The position numbers were made by a program, and so were the translations under genes. A DNA stretch of 64,000 nt from G963662655 sp963665015 (GTDB lineage: Bacteria; Cloacimonadota; Cloacimonadia; Cloacimonadales; JAIOQZ01), in contig CAXXSY010000003.1 of NCBI GenBank assembly GCA_963665015.2, positions 682,001-746,000 on the forward strand, read 5' to 3'. This document shows positions 49,409 through 58,886 of the stretch, one piece after another; position 1 is the stretch's first letter, and every line of letters begins with the position of its first letter. The notes below the pieces were generated by a model. The model worked only from the letters and a program-made list of their open reading frames with translations. It was not told the origin of the DNA and made no database searches.

Positions 49409-52400
49409 ATGAAATATAAAAAATGGCTGCCCATCGTGGTGGCGATCCTGTTTCTGATCAATCTCGCGGCGTTCATCGTCTTCCGCGTGATCGACGTCGA
49501 TCTGGTGGTGAAAAAGAAGATCACCGACCGGATCGAGCGCGCGCTGGAGGCCGAGGTGAGCATCGAGGATTTCACGCTCGACGATCAGCAGATCAACATA
49601 AGCGGCATGACCATCAACTGGCGGAAAGAGAACATGAAGCTGACCGTCGATCAGGTCTATATCCGCTATCGGATGCGTCGGCTGCTCTTCTCCGGCTTTC
49701 GCATTCCGGGTGTGATCGAGCAGGTTTCCATCTACAATCCGCGGTTCGATATCCGGCTCGTGTCCGGTTCTGACAAATCCTCGAAACCGATGCCCTCGAT
49801 CGAGGAAATACTGGATAGTATTCCCGACCTGAGCGGGTATTTCAAGGTACTCACCGCGGAAAACGGCATGGTGACCAGTCGGTACGAAAGCCCGGAATTC
49901 ACGATCGTCGATACGATCAAGGCCATCCGGATTCACGCCCGCAATGATGAGCTCTGCCAGGTCGATTTTGCCACCGGCGACTCGATATCCTGGCTAACCG
50001 GAAACGTGGTCATGCAGCGCGGCGAGTTTCTTAACGCGGATATCAGCCTGAACAACTATCGCCCCGATTACCTCGATATTCCACTTCTGGATAGGAACGA
50101 CTTCCGGCTGGACAGCCACGTCCGTCTGACAAGGCACGGTTTGGCGCTGAACGGCGCGATCCGCGACCTGGCGATCAACTACGAAAACCAGCGGATTCGG
50201 GCGGACTCCATCGCCTTCGGTGGGTCGGTCGATACGATCCGGGTGCGCACGGACGGGCTGTGGTTCAACGGCGATCCGGTTCATCCGCGCATCGAGATCG
50301 CGAGGCCGCTGTCGGAGAATCCAACGATCGAAGGGACGTTCTACAGCGTGATCGACAGTCGGCATTACGTAGATGATATCGAGGGCAGATTCGAGATCGA
50401 CGGCACCGTCTCCAATCGGACCGGTGAAATGCAGGTACGCGCGGGAATAACGTGCGATTCGTTGCGTTTCAAGGATTATCGGGCGCGCAAGATTCTCGGG
50501 AATCTCGATCTCGATCTCGACCGGGTGCAATTTGCATTCAACCGTATCATCCTGCGGGACAATCAGCTTTCTGCGGATGGCGTTTACGATTTCAGGGAAG
50601 GCTTGCAGGTCGATATCCACGCGCCGGGATTCTACTGGGACGAATCGGGCAACGTGTTCGAAGGCGATCTCGAAGCGGCGATCCAATACCGTGATGATGA
50701 GCCATTGAGGGCGCAGTCGTCGTTACAGGGGCTTCGCTTCCATAATCAATATGTCGATCTGGCGGACCTTTCGGCGGAAATCCGATTGGATGGCGACATG
50801 GTCACAGCGGAGATCGTAGAGGATAACGAACACCTCGACATCTCGCTGGAAGTCGATCTTGAAAGGCAGCAGGTTCTCGCCGATCTGCACTTCCGCAGGT
50901 TCGACCTGAACCGGAATCTGCTTCTCGCGAAATCGGGTGGTAATCTTCCTTCAGTGAACGGCAAGATTCACGTAACTGCCGACCGGAACAACATCCAGCT
51001 CGATTCGCGTCTGCGCATCTACGAAGAGCGCTACGGTATGCTGGACGGTTTCCTGATCACCGATGCAGCCGTTGATCTCCTGCACGGACGAACCTATCTG
51101 CACATGCGGACCCGGAGCGGCGTCTATAACTACGAGCCGGTCAAGTTTCACCTGCTGGCGGCGGGAACCCTCGACAGCCTGCGAACGCTCGATTGCAGGC
51201 TGAACGACCGCATCGCTATCGACCTGCGCGTAACCCGCAAGCCGGAATTCGACTTCGGCTTCCATGTGCAGGCAAAGGACATCGACATCCCGCAGTATCT
51301 CAAATATTCGCTGAACTACTACATGACTCGAAAATTCGACGGCGAGACCGATTTCGACGTCTCGTACAACATGGATGGAGACAGGGATATCCGTGGCTGG
51401 CTGACGCTGGAGGATTTCCGGTACGAGAACATGCGACCGCTTTCGTCAATGCTGCGTTTCGAGGGGAATGCTGATTCCGTGCGAGTCGAGCCGTTCCTGG
51501 TCTCGACGGTCGGCCATCCCGTTACGCGGGGCGATGCGATGTTGCGGCTTGGCGAAAAGCCGTCGGCGTCCTTGAACTTGCAGGTGGATGAACTCGATCT
51601 TCGGAACCTGTTCGAAGACGCGGATAACGAGGGGATTGTCTCGGGGCTGGTTCGATGCCGGTTCATGGAGGACGACGACCATATCGAGGCGAAGATGACA
51701 GCGCGGGACATCAGCCTGCGGGGATACCAGGCGGATTTGATTCAGGTCGAAGCGATCCAGGATAGCCGGCAGCTTCGTATCGACACGTTGTACGCCCGTC
51801 AGTATCCTTATTACGAGATGAGTGCGTCCGGGGCGATCGGCTACAACTTCCTGCGTGAGAAGGCGTACGAGGATTCGAGCACCGTGCGGATGCAGTTCAG
51901 TGGCGATTTTTTGAAAATGCTGTCCGATCGATTCGATTTTCTGCAACATGGAAAATCGACCGCCGGGATCGAACTTCAACTGGGACTGAAAGACGAACAA
52001 CTGAACATATGCAGCGGCAGCGTCGTACTGAAAGACGGCGAGATCAAGCCGGACTATTTCAATGCCAAAATCCGCGATATCCAGATCGACATGCGGATCG
52101 AGGACGACGTTCTGGACATAAGAGAATTCAGCTTGGGCACGGAAGGCCCGGGACGCCTGCACATCGAGAATGGCGATATTGGTGCGGAAGACCAGTTTGC
52201 GCTTGGTGGTCTGGAAATGGGCTATATCTACGTTTTCACCGACCGGGAAGGTATCTGGGCGTCCATTCCGTGGTACATGCCCGAAAATACACTCGCCAAC
52301 GCCGTCGTGAAAGGACGGTACGAGGATCGGCTGAAGGTGACCGGTCCGTTCGACGATATCCACGTGCTGGGCGATGTGATGGTCTCGAACGGAAGCGCGA

Positions 52401-53494
52401 TCTATCCGGAGGACGTGACGAGCCTGCTGGACATCGTCGGAACCGAGACCACCTCTTGGCTCAACGATCGTCTGCGCCTTCGCAATCGGCAGATCAAGGA
52501 AAAAGAGAAGGGATCGCGCTATTCCGAGTACGTGCGCATCGGGGTGCCGATCACGATGGACTTGATGCTGCACTTCACGGACAACTGCTTCTACGCGATG
52601 AATCCTTGCAATTTTCTGGTAAATCCCGACAGCTATTTACAGTTGTTCCTGTGGGACAAGTACATTTTCGTGAAGGAGGCAATGTTCACCTCGGAGCGCG
52701 GAACGATGGACCTATTCGGCTCGACGTTCCAGGTGGATTACGTCGAGGTGGTCGTGAACCAGTATCTGGACAAGAAGGGTGACGAGATTCTCGGGCTGGG
52801 CGCTTACGACGTCAAGATCAAGGCGTCGCTCTACAACAAAACTGCCGACGGCACGCTGATCATGCTGGACGTTATCCCGCAGGATCAGGACCGCAAGAAC
52901 ATCATCGGCAACCTCCAGTTCCAGTTGCGGAGCGACGATCCCAACGACCAGACGGTGATGAGCATGCTCTCGAAGCTCAAGTACGGGCGCAGCCACGACG
53001 AGGTGACGCAGCAGCAGCAGGAAGCGCTCTTCCAGGACGAAGCGCTCTACATGGCGGGTGCGGGTGTGGAGAATATCTACATCAATCCGTTCCTCTCGCC
53101 GGTGGAAAACACGGTGCGTAAGTTCTTGCGTCTCGACTACTTTTACATACGACCCGGCATATTCCGGAACCTGTTCTACGAGTATGCCGGATCGCATGTG
53201 GATGAGGTCGAGCCGGTTGAGCAGGAGAGCAACATGTCCCGATTCAGCGGGATATTGTTGAACGATCTTTCCATACGCTTTGGAAAATACCTCTCGCGCA
53301 ATCTGTTCGTCGATTACGAATTTCTGGTGGAGAAGACGACCGATATCGAGCGCACGCGTATGACGCTGTCGCACGATTTCACGGTGCGGTACGATCTCCC
53401 CTGGCGGTTCAGGCTGGGCTATACGTACAGGCTCGAAAACGACATCGATCATCAGGTGCATCAGATCATGCTGGAAAAATCTTTACGATTTTAG
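49409..53494 (+). CDS. TamB/AsmA-like envelope assembly protein
   Basis: The 1,361-residue protein has one N-terminal transmembrane anchor (WLPIVVAILFLINLAAFIVFRV, ~6-27), then a very long beta-helical AsmA/TamB-type region (start VVKKKITDRIERALEAEVSIEDFTLD split by strands) and a C-terminal TamB (DUF490) domain (~970-1,361) with the late motif GAGVENIYINPFLSPVENTV and a beta-strand finish ending in Phe (LEKSLRF). Such proteins bridge the inner and outer membranes and take part in phospholipid transport or outer-membrane protein insertion. No TamA/BamA partner is in the window. Codon use resembles its neighbours. Confidence 0.85.
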   Translation: MKYKKWLPIVVAILFLINLAAFIVFRVIDVDLVVKKKITDRIERALEAEVSIEDFTLDDQQINISGMTINWRKENMKLTVDQVYIRYRMRRLLFSGFRIPGVIEQVSIYNPRFDIRLVSGSDKSSKPMPSIEEILDSIPDLSGYFKVLTAENGMVTSRYESPEFTIVDTIKAIRIHARNDELCQVDFATGDSISWLTGNVVMQRGEFLNADISLNNYRPDYLDIPLLDRNDFRLDSHVRLTRHGLALNGAIRDLAINYENQRIRADSIAFGGSVDTIRVRTDGLWFNGDPVHPRIEIARPLSENPTIEGTFYSVIDSRHYVDDIEGRFEIDGTVSNRTGEMQVRAGITCDSLRFKDYRARKILGNLDLDLDRVQFAFNRIILRDNQLSADGVYDFREGLQVDIHAPGFYWDESGNVFEGDLEAAIQYRDDEPLRAQSSLQGLRFHNQYVDLADLSAEIRLDGDMVTAEIVEDNEHLDISLEVDLERQQVLADLHFRRFDLNRNLLLAKSGGNLPSVNGKIHVTADRNNIQLDSRLRIYEERYGMLDGFLITDAAVDLLHGRTYLHMRTRSGVYNYEPVKFHLLAAGTLDSLRTLDCRLNDRIAIDLRVTRKPEFDFGFHVQAKDIDIPQYLKYSLNYYMTRKFDGETDFDVSYNMDGDRDIRGWLTLEDFRYENMRPLSSMLRFEGNADSVRVEPFLVSTVGHPVTRGDAMLRLGEKPSASLNLQVDELDLRNLFEDADNEGIVSGLVRCRFMEDDDHIEAKMTARDISLRGYQADLIQVEAIQDSRQLRIDTLYARQYPYYEMSASGAIGYNFLREKAYEDSSTVRMQFSGDFLKMLSDRFDFLQHGKSTAGIELQLGLKDEQLNICSGSVVLKDGEIKPDYFNAKIRDIQIDMRIEDDVLDIREFSLGTEGPGRLHIENGDIGAEDQFALGGLEMGYIYVFTDREGIWASIPWYMPENTLANAVVKGRYEDRLKVTGPFDDIHVLGDVMVSNGSAIYPEDVTSLLDIVGTETTSWLNDRLRLRNRQIKEKEKGSRYSEYVRIGVPITMDLMLHFTDNCFYAMNPCNFLVNPDSYLQLFLWDKYIFVKEAMFTSERGTMDLFGSTFQVDYVEVVVNQYLDKKGDEILGLGAYDVKIKASLYNKTADGTLIMLDVIPQDQDRKNIIGNLQFQLRSDDPNDQTVMSMLSKLKYGRSHDEVTQQQQEALFQDEALYMAGAGVENIYINPFLSPVENTVRKFLRLDYFYIRPGIFRNLFYEYAGSHVDEVEPVEQESNMSRFSGILLNDLSIRFGKYLSRNLFVDYEFLVEKTTDIERTRMTLSHDFTVRYDLPWRFRLGYTYRLENDIDHQVHQIMLEKSLRF

Positions 53495-53542
53495 CAAAGA
53501 TTGGTAATTGACACGTTGTATAGAAATATAGAATGAGGGTAC

Positions 53543-54652
53543 ATGAGTAACGAAACGATTTATCTCCCGGCTGAAAGGCTGCAAGCTTTTATGGAGAAGG
53601 TTTTCGTCCGGCTCGGTGTTCCGGCGGACGATGCCGCTGTGTGTGCCGAAGTCTTGATCACCAGCGATCTGCACGGGATCGAGTCGCACGGAATCGGCCG
53701 TCTGAAGATGTACTTCGACCGTATCCGGGAGGGCATCCTGAATCCGTTGACGACTATCGATGTTGTGCGGGACAAGGGTGCAATCGCCGTCTGGGACGGT
53801 AACCACGGTATGGGGCATGTCATCGGCAGGAAGGCGATGCTGAAGGCAATCGAAAAGGCCGGGCAGTCCGGCGTGGGGATTGTCGCGGTGCGGAATTCCA
53901 GTCACTACGGGATCGCCGGTTACTACGCCAAGCTCGCCGTCGAGAAGGGCATGATCGGCGTTACGTTCACCAACGCACGACCCTCGATCGCGCCCACGTT
54001 CGGGACATCGCCCATGCTGGGAACCAATCCCATTTGCTTCGGAGCGCCCTCGGACATGGAATACCCGTTTCTGTTCGACGCGGCGACGTCGATCAGCCAG
54101 CGTGGCAAGATCGAAGTCCTGGCAAGGGAGGAACGCGAGACACCCTCCGGCTGGGCGATCGATAAAGAGGGGAATCCGATGACCGACACCCCGAAGCTGC
54201 TCGTGGATCTGATCCGCAAGGACGCCGCGATGATACCGCTGGGCGGGATCGGCGAACTGATGGGCGGTCACAAGGGATATGGTCTGGCGACGATGGTCGA
54301 GATACTCTGTGCATCACTCCAGAACGGGAAATATTTGACGGATTTACGCGGCTTCGACGATAATGAAAACAGGATTCCCCACGCGCTGGGTCACTTTTTC
54401 CTGGCGATGGACGTCGAGTTCTTCACCGAGCTGAGCGATTTCCGTAAGACGACCGGCGAGATCATGCGCAAATTGAAGAGCGCGAAGCTTGCACGGGATG
54501 CGGAAAAGGTCTTTATTGCCGGTGAGAAGGAATATGAGAGTATCCGGCGCGTACGTCGCGAAGGTGTACCGGTGATACCGAACTTGCAGAAGAACATACG
54601 GATCATGCAGGAGGAGCTGGGACTGGATGATGAATTGATCCCGAATCGGTAG
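53543..54652 (+). CDS. Malate/L-lactate dehydrogenase family oxidoreductase (LDH2/MDH2)
   Basis: The 369-residue enzyme belongs to the LDH2/MDH2 family of NAD(P)-dependent 2-hydroxyacid dehydrogenases. It has the family signature SDLHGIESHGIGRL (~44-57), RNSSHYGIAGYYA (~118-130), GTNPICFGAPS (~156) and GGHKGYGLATMVEIL (~237). Substrates in the family include malate, lactate, sulfolactate and ureidoglycolate, and sequence alone does not decide here. It stands between the TamB-like gene and a secreted adhesin with separate spacing (48 and 36 bases). The upstream GAGGGTAC is a moderate ribosome site. Confidence 0.9.
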   Translation: MSNETIYLPAERLQAFMEKVFVRLGVPADDAAVCAEVLITSDLHGIESHGIGRLKMYFDRIREGILNPLTTIDVVRDKGAIAVWDGNHGMGHVIGRKAMLKAIEKAGQSGVGIVAVRNSSHYGIAGYYAKLAVEKGMIGVTFTNARPSIAPTFGTSPMLGTNPICFGAPSDMEYPFLFDAATSISQRGKIEVLAREERETPSGWAIDKEGNPMTDTPKLLVDLIRKDAAMIPLGGIGELMGGHKGYGLATMVEILCASLQNGKYLTDLRGFDDNENRIPHALGHFFLAMDVEFFTELSDFRKTTGEIMRKLKSAKLARDAEKVFIAGEKEYESIRRVRREGVPVIPNLQKNIRIMQEELGLDDELIPNR

Positions 54653-54688
54653 TTATAGAAAACAAGATATATAGACTAAGGAGGATTT

Positions 54689-56380
54689 ATGAAAAAGGTG
54701 TTTATCATTACGCTGCTGCTCGTCATCGCGATGATGCTTCAAGCGCAGAATCCACCGCGTAATCTACAGGCTGTTGGCGGAGACGGTTTTGTTACACTGA
54801 CCTGGGACGCTCCGATTATCGATGGATTGTATCAGGTCAGATATCATGACAGCAACCCGTTCAACGCCTACTGGCAGTATTTCAATCGCGGCTACGGTGT
54901 TGTGTACGATCTGACACAATACGAGAATCCGGTCTTGCAGAGACTCGATTTCCGCCATTCGCCCTACAACGATATCATGGGACCGCACGACTACAACCTC
55001 CACATCCTGGATTGGGACGAGAGGGAAGTGATAACCATAATCGAGAACCTTCAGACAACTGTGGATGACGACTGGGAGACGGATATCAACCTCGGAGAGA
55101 TCGAGGGTGTTGACAATGTCGCGATTTTTTTGGAACCGCTCGGCCATGATCCGGATGACGCCTATCCCGTGATCGACTGCGATCCGAACTGCGACTTCTT
55201 CTCCTACGTGGTGAATATCACGAACGACTACAGTGTTATCGGCAATCTTGCCGACGGCGACTTCCTGATGGACCTTTGGGTAAGCGCCGACGGAGTCGGC
55301 CGCCCTATGGCTGTCAAGGCTCCGAGAGTCGCACGAGCGGCAACGCAGCAGAGCAACGACCTCAGGGAACCCCGACTCGGCGTTTCATCTCAGAAACCTC
55401 TGTCGCGGAGCCTCGATGGATACATTGTCTATCGCGACGATGTTGCCATTACCCCTACGCCGATCGATGAGACAACCTTTACCGATGTGAATGTCAATAA
55501 CGGAACGTCCTATGAATACTGGGTGACCGCAAGATATTCGGAAGGTGGGGAATCGGACACCACGAGCCATGTGATCGTGATTCCGGACATCCCGCAAGGC
55601 GTACTGCTTACCGAAGGATTCGAGGGCGGTATTCCATCGAATTGGAGCGTTATCGACGCGGACGGAGACAACTACAACTGGTTCCTCAACGATGAGAGCT
55701 TTCCCGCCCACGACGGCACACGGTGCGTTATATCCGCGTCCTATATCAACGATGTCGGACCGCTTACGCCCGACAACTACCTGATCACACCCGCCATCGA
55801 GCTCGAATACAACGTCCATCTCTACTTCTGGGTGCATGCGCAGGATCCCCAGTGGTTCAACGAGCATTACAAGGTGAAGCTCTCGACGACCGGACACGCT
55901 ATCGATGATTTCACCGTTACCCTTCACGATGAGACACTCATGACCTCGAATTGGATAGAAAGGGATATCGACCTTTCGCAATACACGGGCGAGACCGTCT
56001 ATATCGCTTTCGAACACTGCGATGTCACCGACATGTTCTATATCAAGCTCGACGATGTCCTGATCAAGGACCCCACATCGACTTCGGACGAGTCCGTCGC
56101 CGCGCTGGGTATTACCACGAGCTGTTACCCCAACCCGTTCAACCCGGAGACGACCATCTCCTTCAACCTGCCCGAGAAATCGCAGGTTACGCTCGATGTG
56201 TTCAACATCCGCGGACAGAAGGTCACGACGCTTCTCAACGACCGCGTCGATGCCGGTCAGAAGCAGGTTGTATGGCACGGTACCGATCAGAACGGAAGCC
56301 CTGTGTCGAGCGGTGTTTATTTCTACAAGCTGACCGCGAACGGACAGACGCTCGTCCGCAAAATCGCGCTGATGAAATAA
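54689..56380 (+). CDS. Secreted cleaved-adhesin protein with type IX sorting domain
   Basis: A signal peptide (MKKVFIITLLLVIAMMLQAQ) leads to a protein of 563 residues: an Fn3-like strand set near NPPRNLQAVGGDGFVTLTWDAP split over two parts, a cleaved-adhesin domain (TEGFEGGIPSNWSVIDADG ~308, DNYLITPAIEL ~362, VYIAFEHCDVTDMFYIKLDDV ~433) and a C-terminal FlgD-Ig-like type IX signal (YPNPFNPETTISFNLPE ~479, VFNIRGQKV, SSGVYFYKLTANGQ). It is likely exported to the surface as a carbohydrate- or host-matrix-binding adhesin. AAGGAGG precedes ATG. The sorting domain matches that of the C25 protease at 5210-8965. Confidence 0.9.
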   Translation: MKKVFIITLLLVIAMMLQAQNPPRNLQAVGGDGFVTLTWDAPIIDGLYQVRYHDSNPFNAYWQYFNRGYGVVYDLTQYENPVLQRLDFRHSPYNDIMGPHDYNLHILDWDEREVITIIENLQTTVDDDWETDINLGEIEGVDNVAIFLEPLGHDPDDAYPVIDCDPNCDFFSYVVNITNDYSVIGNLADGDFLMDLWVSADGVGRPMAVKAPRVARAATQQSNDLREPRLGVSSQKPLSRSLDGYIVYRDDVAITPTPIDETTFTDVNVNNGTSYEYWVTARYSEGGESDTTSHVIVIPDIPQGVLLTEGFEGGIPSNWSVIDADGDNYNWFLNDESFPAHDGTRCVISASYINDVGPLTPDNYLITPAIELEYNVHLYFWVHAQDPQWFNEHYKVKLSTTGHAIDDFTVTLHDETLMTSNWIERDIDLSQYTGETVYIAFEHCDVTDMFYIKLDDVLIKDPTSTSDESVAALGITTSCYPNPFNPETTISFNLPEKSQVTLDVFNIRGQKVTTLLNDRVDAGQKQVVWHGTDQNGSPVSSGVYFYKLTANGQTLVRKIALMK

Positions 56381-56736
56381 TTTCGGCTTTGACAAAGTCA
56401 AAACGAAATCATGAGCGTTGTAATCCCGATTAATCGGGATTATGTTAGTGGATAATCGGCTTTGACGAAGTCAAATGTAGGTTTCGCTGGCGATAACTTG
56501 GAATCTTAAAACGAAATCATGACTTGTGTAATGTAAGGGCAGACCTCCGTGTCTGCTCTTTCTCTTTCTGGTACGCAGGCACCCTTGCCTGCTTCTCTTC
56601 CCTCGCATTACGTGCTCTCTGGCATAACTTCCGAGTGTACCGCTTGCGGTTCTTCCGAATGTTATGCGAAAACGCGGACAAGAAATCAACATTCAGAAGA
56701 GTCTCGCTTCGCTCGACACATTCGGAAGTTGATTTC
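56381..56736. repeat. Mixed repeat block with two family 2 elements
   Basis: It starts with TTTCGGCTTTGACAAAGTC and related words shared with 2341-2400, repeated once (56381 and 56455). AGGGCAGACCTCCGTGTCTGCTCT (56537-56560) is a hairpin like the pepA terminator. GTACGCAGGCACCCTTGCCTGC is family 1 (56571-56592). Two family 2 elements follow: 56622-56667 (outer arms GCATAAC/GTTATGC, inner ACCGC/GCGGT) and 56682-56736 (GAAATCAAC/GTTGATTTC). A family 1 element GCGGACATCCTCGTCCGC lies at 56758-56775. No gene is seen in 56381-56942. Confidence 0.75.
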
Positions 56737-56942
56737 CGGGAACGCCGCTTACGGAACGCGGACATCCTCGTCCGCATCTCCAAAGAGGACATACACCATT
56801 CGTTACCGTGCAAGTAATTGAAACATTATTCGTCATTTCCCGGATACGGATTACCTTATCATGCTATGGTAAAACATGAGCGGAGAAATTGGTTGACAGG
56901 ATGAGACTGAGACTGAATATCAGTTGCAAAAGTGAGGCGCTC

Positions 56943-57380
56943 ATGGAGAAGCAGTACGAGATATTCACGCGGTTCCTCGACAGGAAGGGACTCAAGATGA
57001 CACGCTCGCGCAAGACGATCCTGAAGGCCGTGTTCGAAACGCACGAGCACTTCAACGCCGATCAGCTTTACGAGCAGATAAGGCAGCAGGATCAGACCGT
57101 GTCTCGGGCGACGGTGTATCGTACGATTCCGCTACTGGTGGAGACGGGGCTGGTCAAGCAGTCGATGCGCCGGAACTCGAAGAACTACTACGAGCACATA
57201 TACGGTCATCCGAGCCATCTGCACCTGATCTGCGCACGATGCGGAAGCATCTACGAGGAGAAGACGGGGAATCTGGAAAGGGAGCTGCGCAAGCTATGCG
57301 AAAAACGGAAGTTCCGGATGGATGAATTCAGCATTACCATCAAGGGGCTGTGCCGTAAATGCATGGAAAGGAAAGGATGA
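56943..57380 (+). CDS. Fur-family transcriptional regulator
   Basis: Using the ATG at 56943 with GAGGCG upstream gives 145 residues, the normal length for the family; the frame can be extended to a TTG at 56889 without a good site. The winged helix (KMTRSRKTILKAVFETHEHF, VSRATVYRTIPLLVETGLV) is followed by the dimerisation domain with the metal ligands GHPSHLHLICARCGSIYE (~92-109) and a final CRKC. The two CxxC pairs fit a structural zinc site. It may sense iron, zinc or peroxide; the FeoA- and FeoC-like genes overlapping or following favour iron. Confidence 0.92.
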   Translation: MEKQYEIFTRFLDRKGLKMTRSRKTILKAVFETHEHFNADQLYEQIRQQDQTVSRATVYRTIPLLVETGLVKQSMRRNSKNYYEHIYGHPSHLHLICARCGSIYEEKTGNLERELRKLCEKRKFRMDEFSITIKGLCRKCMERKG

Positions 57381-57691
57381 AGATGTTCAGAGGAATGGGA
57401 AAACGGCTTCGGAGAATGGGCAGGATGATGGAAGGTCACGGCAGGGGAAAACACTGCGGAAAGGGGCATCACCATTGCCATCGTGGTCGGCTTGATGAAT
57501 GCGCCGAAGACGAACGCGTATGTATCCACCGCAATCCCGATAGGCAGACCATGGAAATGGGACTGCACAACGGCGGGTTGGTGATCATGCTCAAGAACGA
57601 TCCCTCCGACAACAATATCGTGGTGGGGATCGGCAATTCGCGGTTTATCCTGTCACGCAGGGTGGCGCGGCTGATCGAAGTCGGAAAATAA
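57377..57691 (+). CDS. His/Cys-rich protein with FeoA-like C-terminal segment
   Basis: The start at 57377 overlaps the fur stop as ATGA. The 104-residue protein begins with a basic, His- and Cys-rich stretch (GHGRGKHCGKGHHHCHRGR, ~20-38) and ends MEMGLHNGGLVIMLKNDPSD and IVVGIGNSRFILSRRVARLIEV, which aligns by eye with the second half of FeoA SH3 domains (MGL-x-PG ... G-x-x-L-x-R-x-x-A-x-x-IEV). The first strands of FeoA are missing or replaced by the metal-binding-like region. A role as an iron- or metal-linked accessory is suggested by the neighbours, but there is no feoB in the window. Confidence 0.6.
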   Translation: MKMFRGMGKRLRRMGRMMEGHGRGKHCGKGHHHCHRGRLDECAEDERVCIHRNPDRQTMEMGLHNGGLVIMLKNDPSDNNIVVGIGNSRFILSRRVARLIEVGK

Positions 57692-57692
57692 C

Positions 57693-57947
57693 ATGCTACG
57701 CGAGATTCGCGATTATATATCGGAGCACGGGCAGGTAGATATGTGGACGCTCAAGAACCGCTTTTCCACCGACCCCGACGCGCTTCGACCCATGCTCGAC
57801 GTGCTGATCCGCAACGGCGAGATCGAGAAGTCACATTTTCAGTGCGGATCGTGCAGCCTCGGAAGCTGCGCGGGGTGCGGGTCGCAGTTGTTGAGTGAGA
57901 TATACCAGAGAGCAGGCAAGGGTGCCTGCGTACCACTGAGAGATTGA
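57693..57947 (+). CDS. FeoC-like winged-helix protein with repeat-derived C-terminus
   Basis: The 84-residue protein starts LREIRDYISEHGQVDMWTLKNRF, a small winged-helix domain as in FeoC, followed by cysteines in CGSCSLGSCAGCGS (~51-64) that could hold an iron-sulfur cluster or zinc. It starts one base after the stop of the FeoA-like gene. The last ~13 residues (QRAGKGACVPLRD) are encoded by the first unit of the tandem repeat array, so the original end of the gene was probably altered by repeat insertion. A TGA inside the first repeat unit now ends the gene. Confidence 0.65.
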   Translation: MLREIRDYISEHGQVDMWTLKNRFSTDPDALRPMLDVLIRNGEIEKSHFQCGSCSLGSCAGCGSQLLSEIYQRAGKGACVPLRD

Positions 57948-58173
57948 GAGCAGGCAAGAGCGCTTGCGTACCACTGAGAGACTGAGTGCAGGCAAGACGC
58001 TTGCGTACCACTGAGAGATTGAGAGCAGGCAAGGGTGCCTGCGTACCACTGAGAGATTGAGAGCAGACAAGAACGCTTGCGTACCACTGAGAGATTGAGA
58101 GCAGGCAAGAGCGCCTGCGTACCAAAATCAACTTCCGAATGTGATGCGCAGCATCTCTTCTGAATGTTGATTT
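57908..58173. repeat. Six tandem family 1 hairpins and one family 2 element
   Basis: Units of about 38 bases (GAGAGATTGAGAGCAGGCAA then a variable G/GAGC/CGC arm and TTGCGTACCACT) repeat six times from 57908 to 58123. Arms are GCAGGC/GCCTGC (three times, perfect), GCAGGC/GCTTGC (twice, one G-T) and GCAGAC/GCTTGC (once, weaker). The first unit encodes the end of the FeoC-like protein. A family 2 element (58125-58173) with arms AAATCAAC/GTTGATTT and inner stem GATGC-GCA-GCATC follows directly. The remaining bases to 58253 show nothing. Confidence 0.9.
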
Positions 58174-58253
58174 CCTATTGAAACCTCTACACTATACAAT
58201 TCCGACATTCTTAATCATTTCGTTCATCTGGTAATACTACGAACGTAACTTAT

Positions 58254-58886
58254 TCAGATGCCGGAATTGCCGTAAACCTTTTGTTTGACCTTTTCCTTCA
58301 CGTCTTCGTAGCTGAATCCGTTGCGGCATAACGAGGTAAGAATCTTCTCGTACTTCTGATGCGGCTTCAGATCGCGATACCGTATCAAAGCCTTTTCGAT
58401 CCGCTGGTCGATGGACTCTTGCTCCTGTTCTGGTGTGGCGAATTCCTCGATCGTCTTCTCGATCAGGATTTCGTCGATGCCCTTCTCTTTCAGCTTGTGG
58501 CGGATTTCCTCACGGCTCTTCTGTTTGCGCAGCAGACTGGTCGCGTATAGCTCCGCGAACCTTTTGTCACTGATGAACTTCTTCGATATAGCACGCTCGA
58601 CCAGTTCGCTACACAGTACGGGATGGAGCGGGAGCTTCCGGAGGTAGTCGAGGCTCTCCTTCCGGCTGCGTTCGCGCAGTGCGAGGTAGTCCAGCAGTCG
58701 GTTCCAGGCGAATATCCGGATATCGTCACGCAGGGTATCGAAGTCGTCCCGGTCGATCTCCTGAAACTCGGAATCCGCATCGACGAAAAGGGGGAGATTT
58801 GCCAGCGGCAGCACTCCCCAGTCCAAGTCGTTTTCCGAGATGATGTACTGTGTCTTACTCTTCTTCCGCAGCCTGATCGAAATCAT
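58254..58886 (-). CDS. recX: RecX regulatory protein
   Basis: The 210-residue protein is a RecX, which binds along RecA filaments and limits their growth. The three-helix repeats typical of the family are visible: ALRERSRKESLDYLRKLPLHP (~87), AISKKFISDKRFAELYATSLL (~119) and REEIRHKLKEKGIDEILIEKTIEE (~145), each in shorter parts. The N-terminal ~65 residues form a beta-rich extension. Its start overlaps the end of recA by 32 bases, which is the common recA-recX arrangement. Codon use is ordinary. Confidence 0.9.
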   Translation of the reverse strand: MISIRLRKKSKTQYIISENDLDWGVLPLANLPLFVDADSEFQEIDRDDFDTLRDDIRIFAWNRLLDYLALRERSRKESLDYLRKLPLHPVLCSELVERAISKKFISDKRFAELYATSLLRKQKSREEIRHKLKEKGIDEILIEKTIEEFATPEQEQESIDQRIEKALIRYRDLKPHQKYEKILTSLCRNGFSYEDVKEKVKQKVYGNSGI

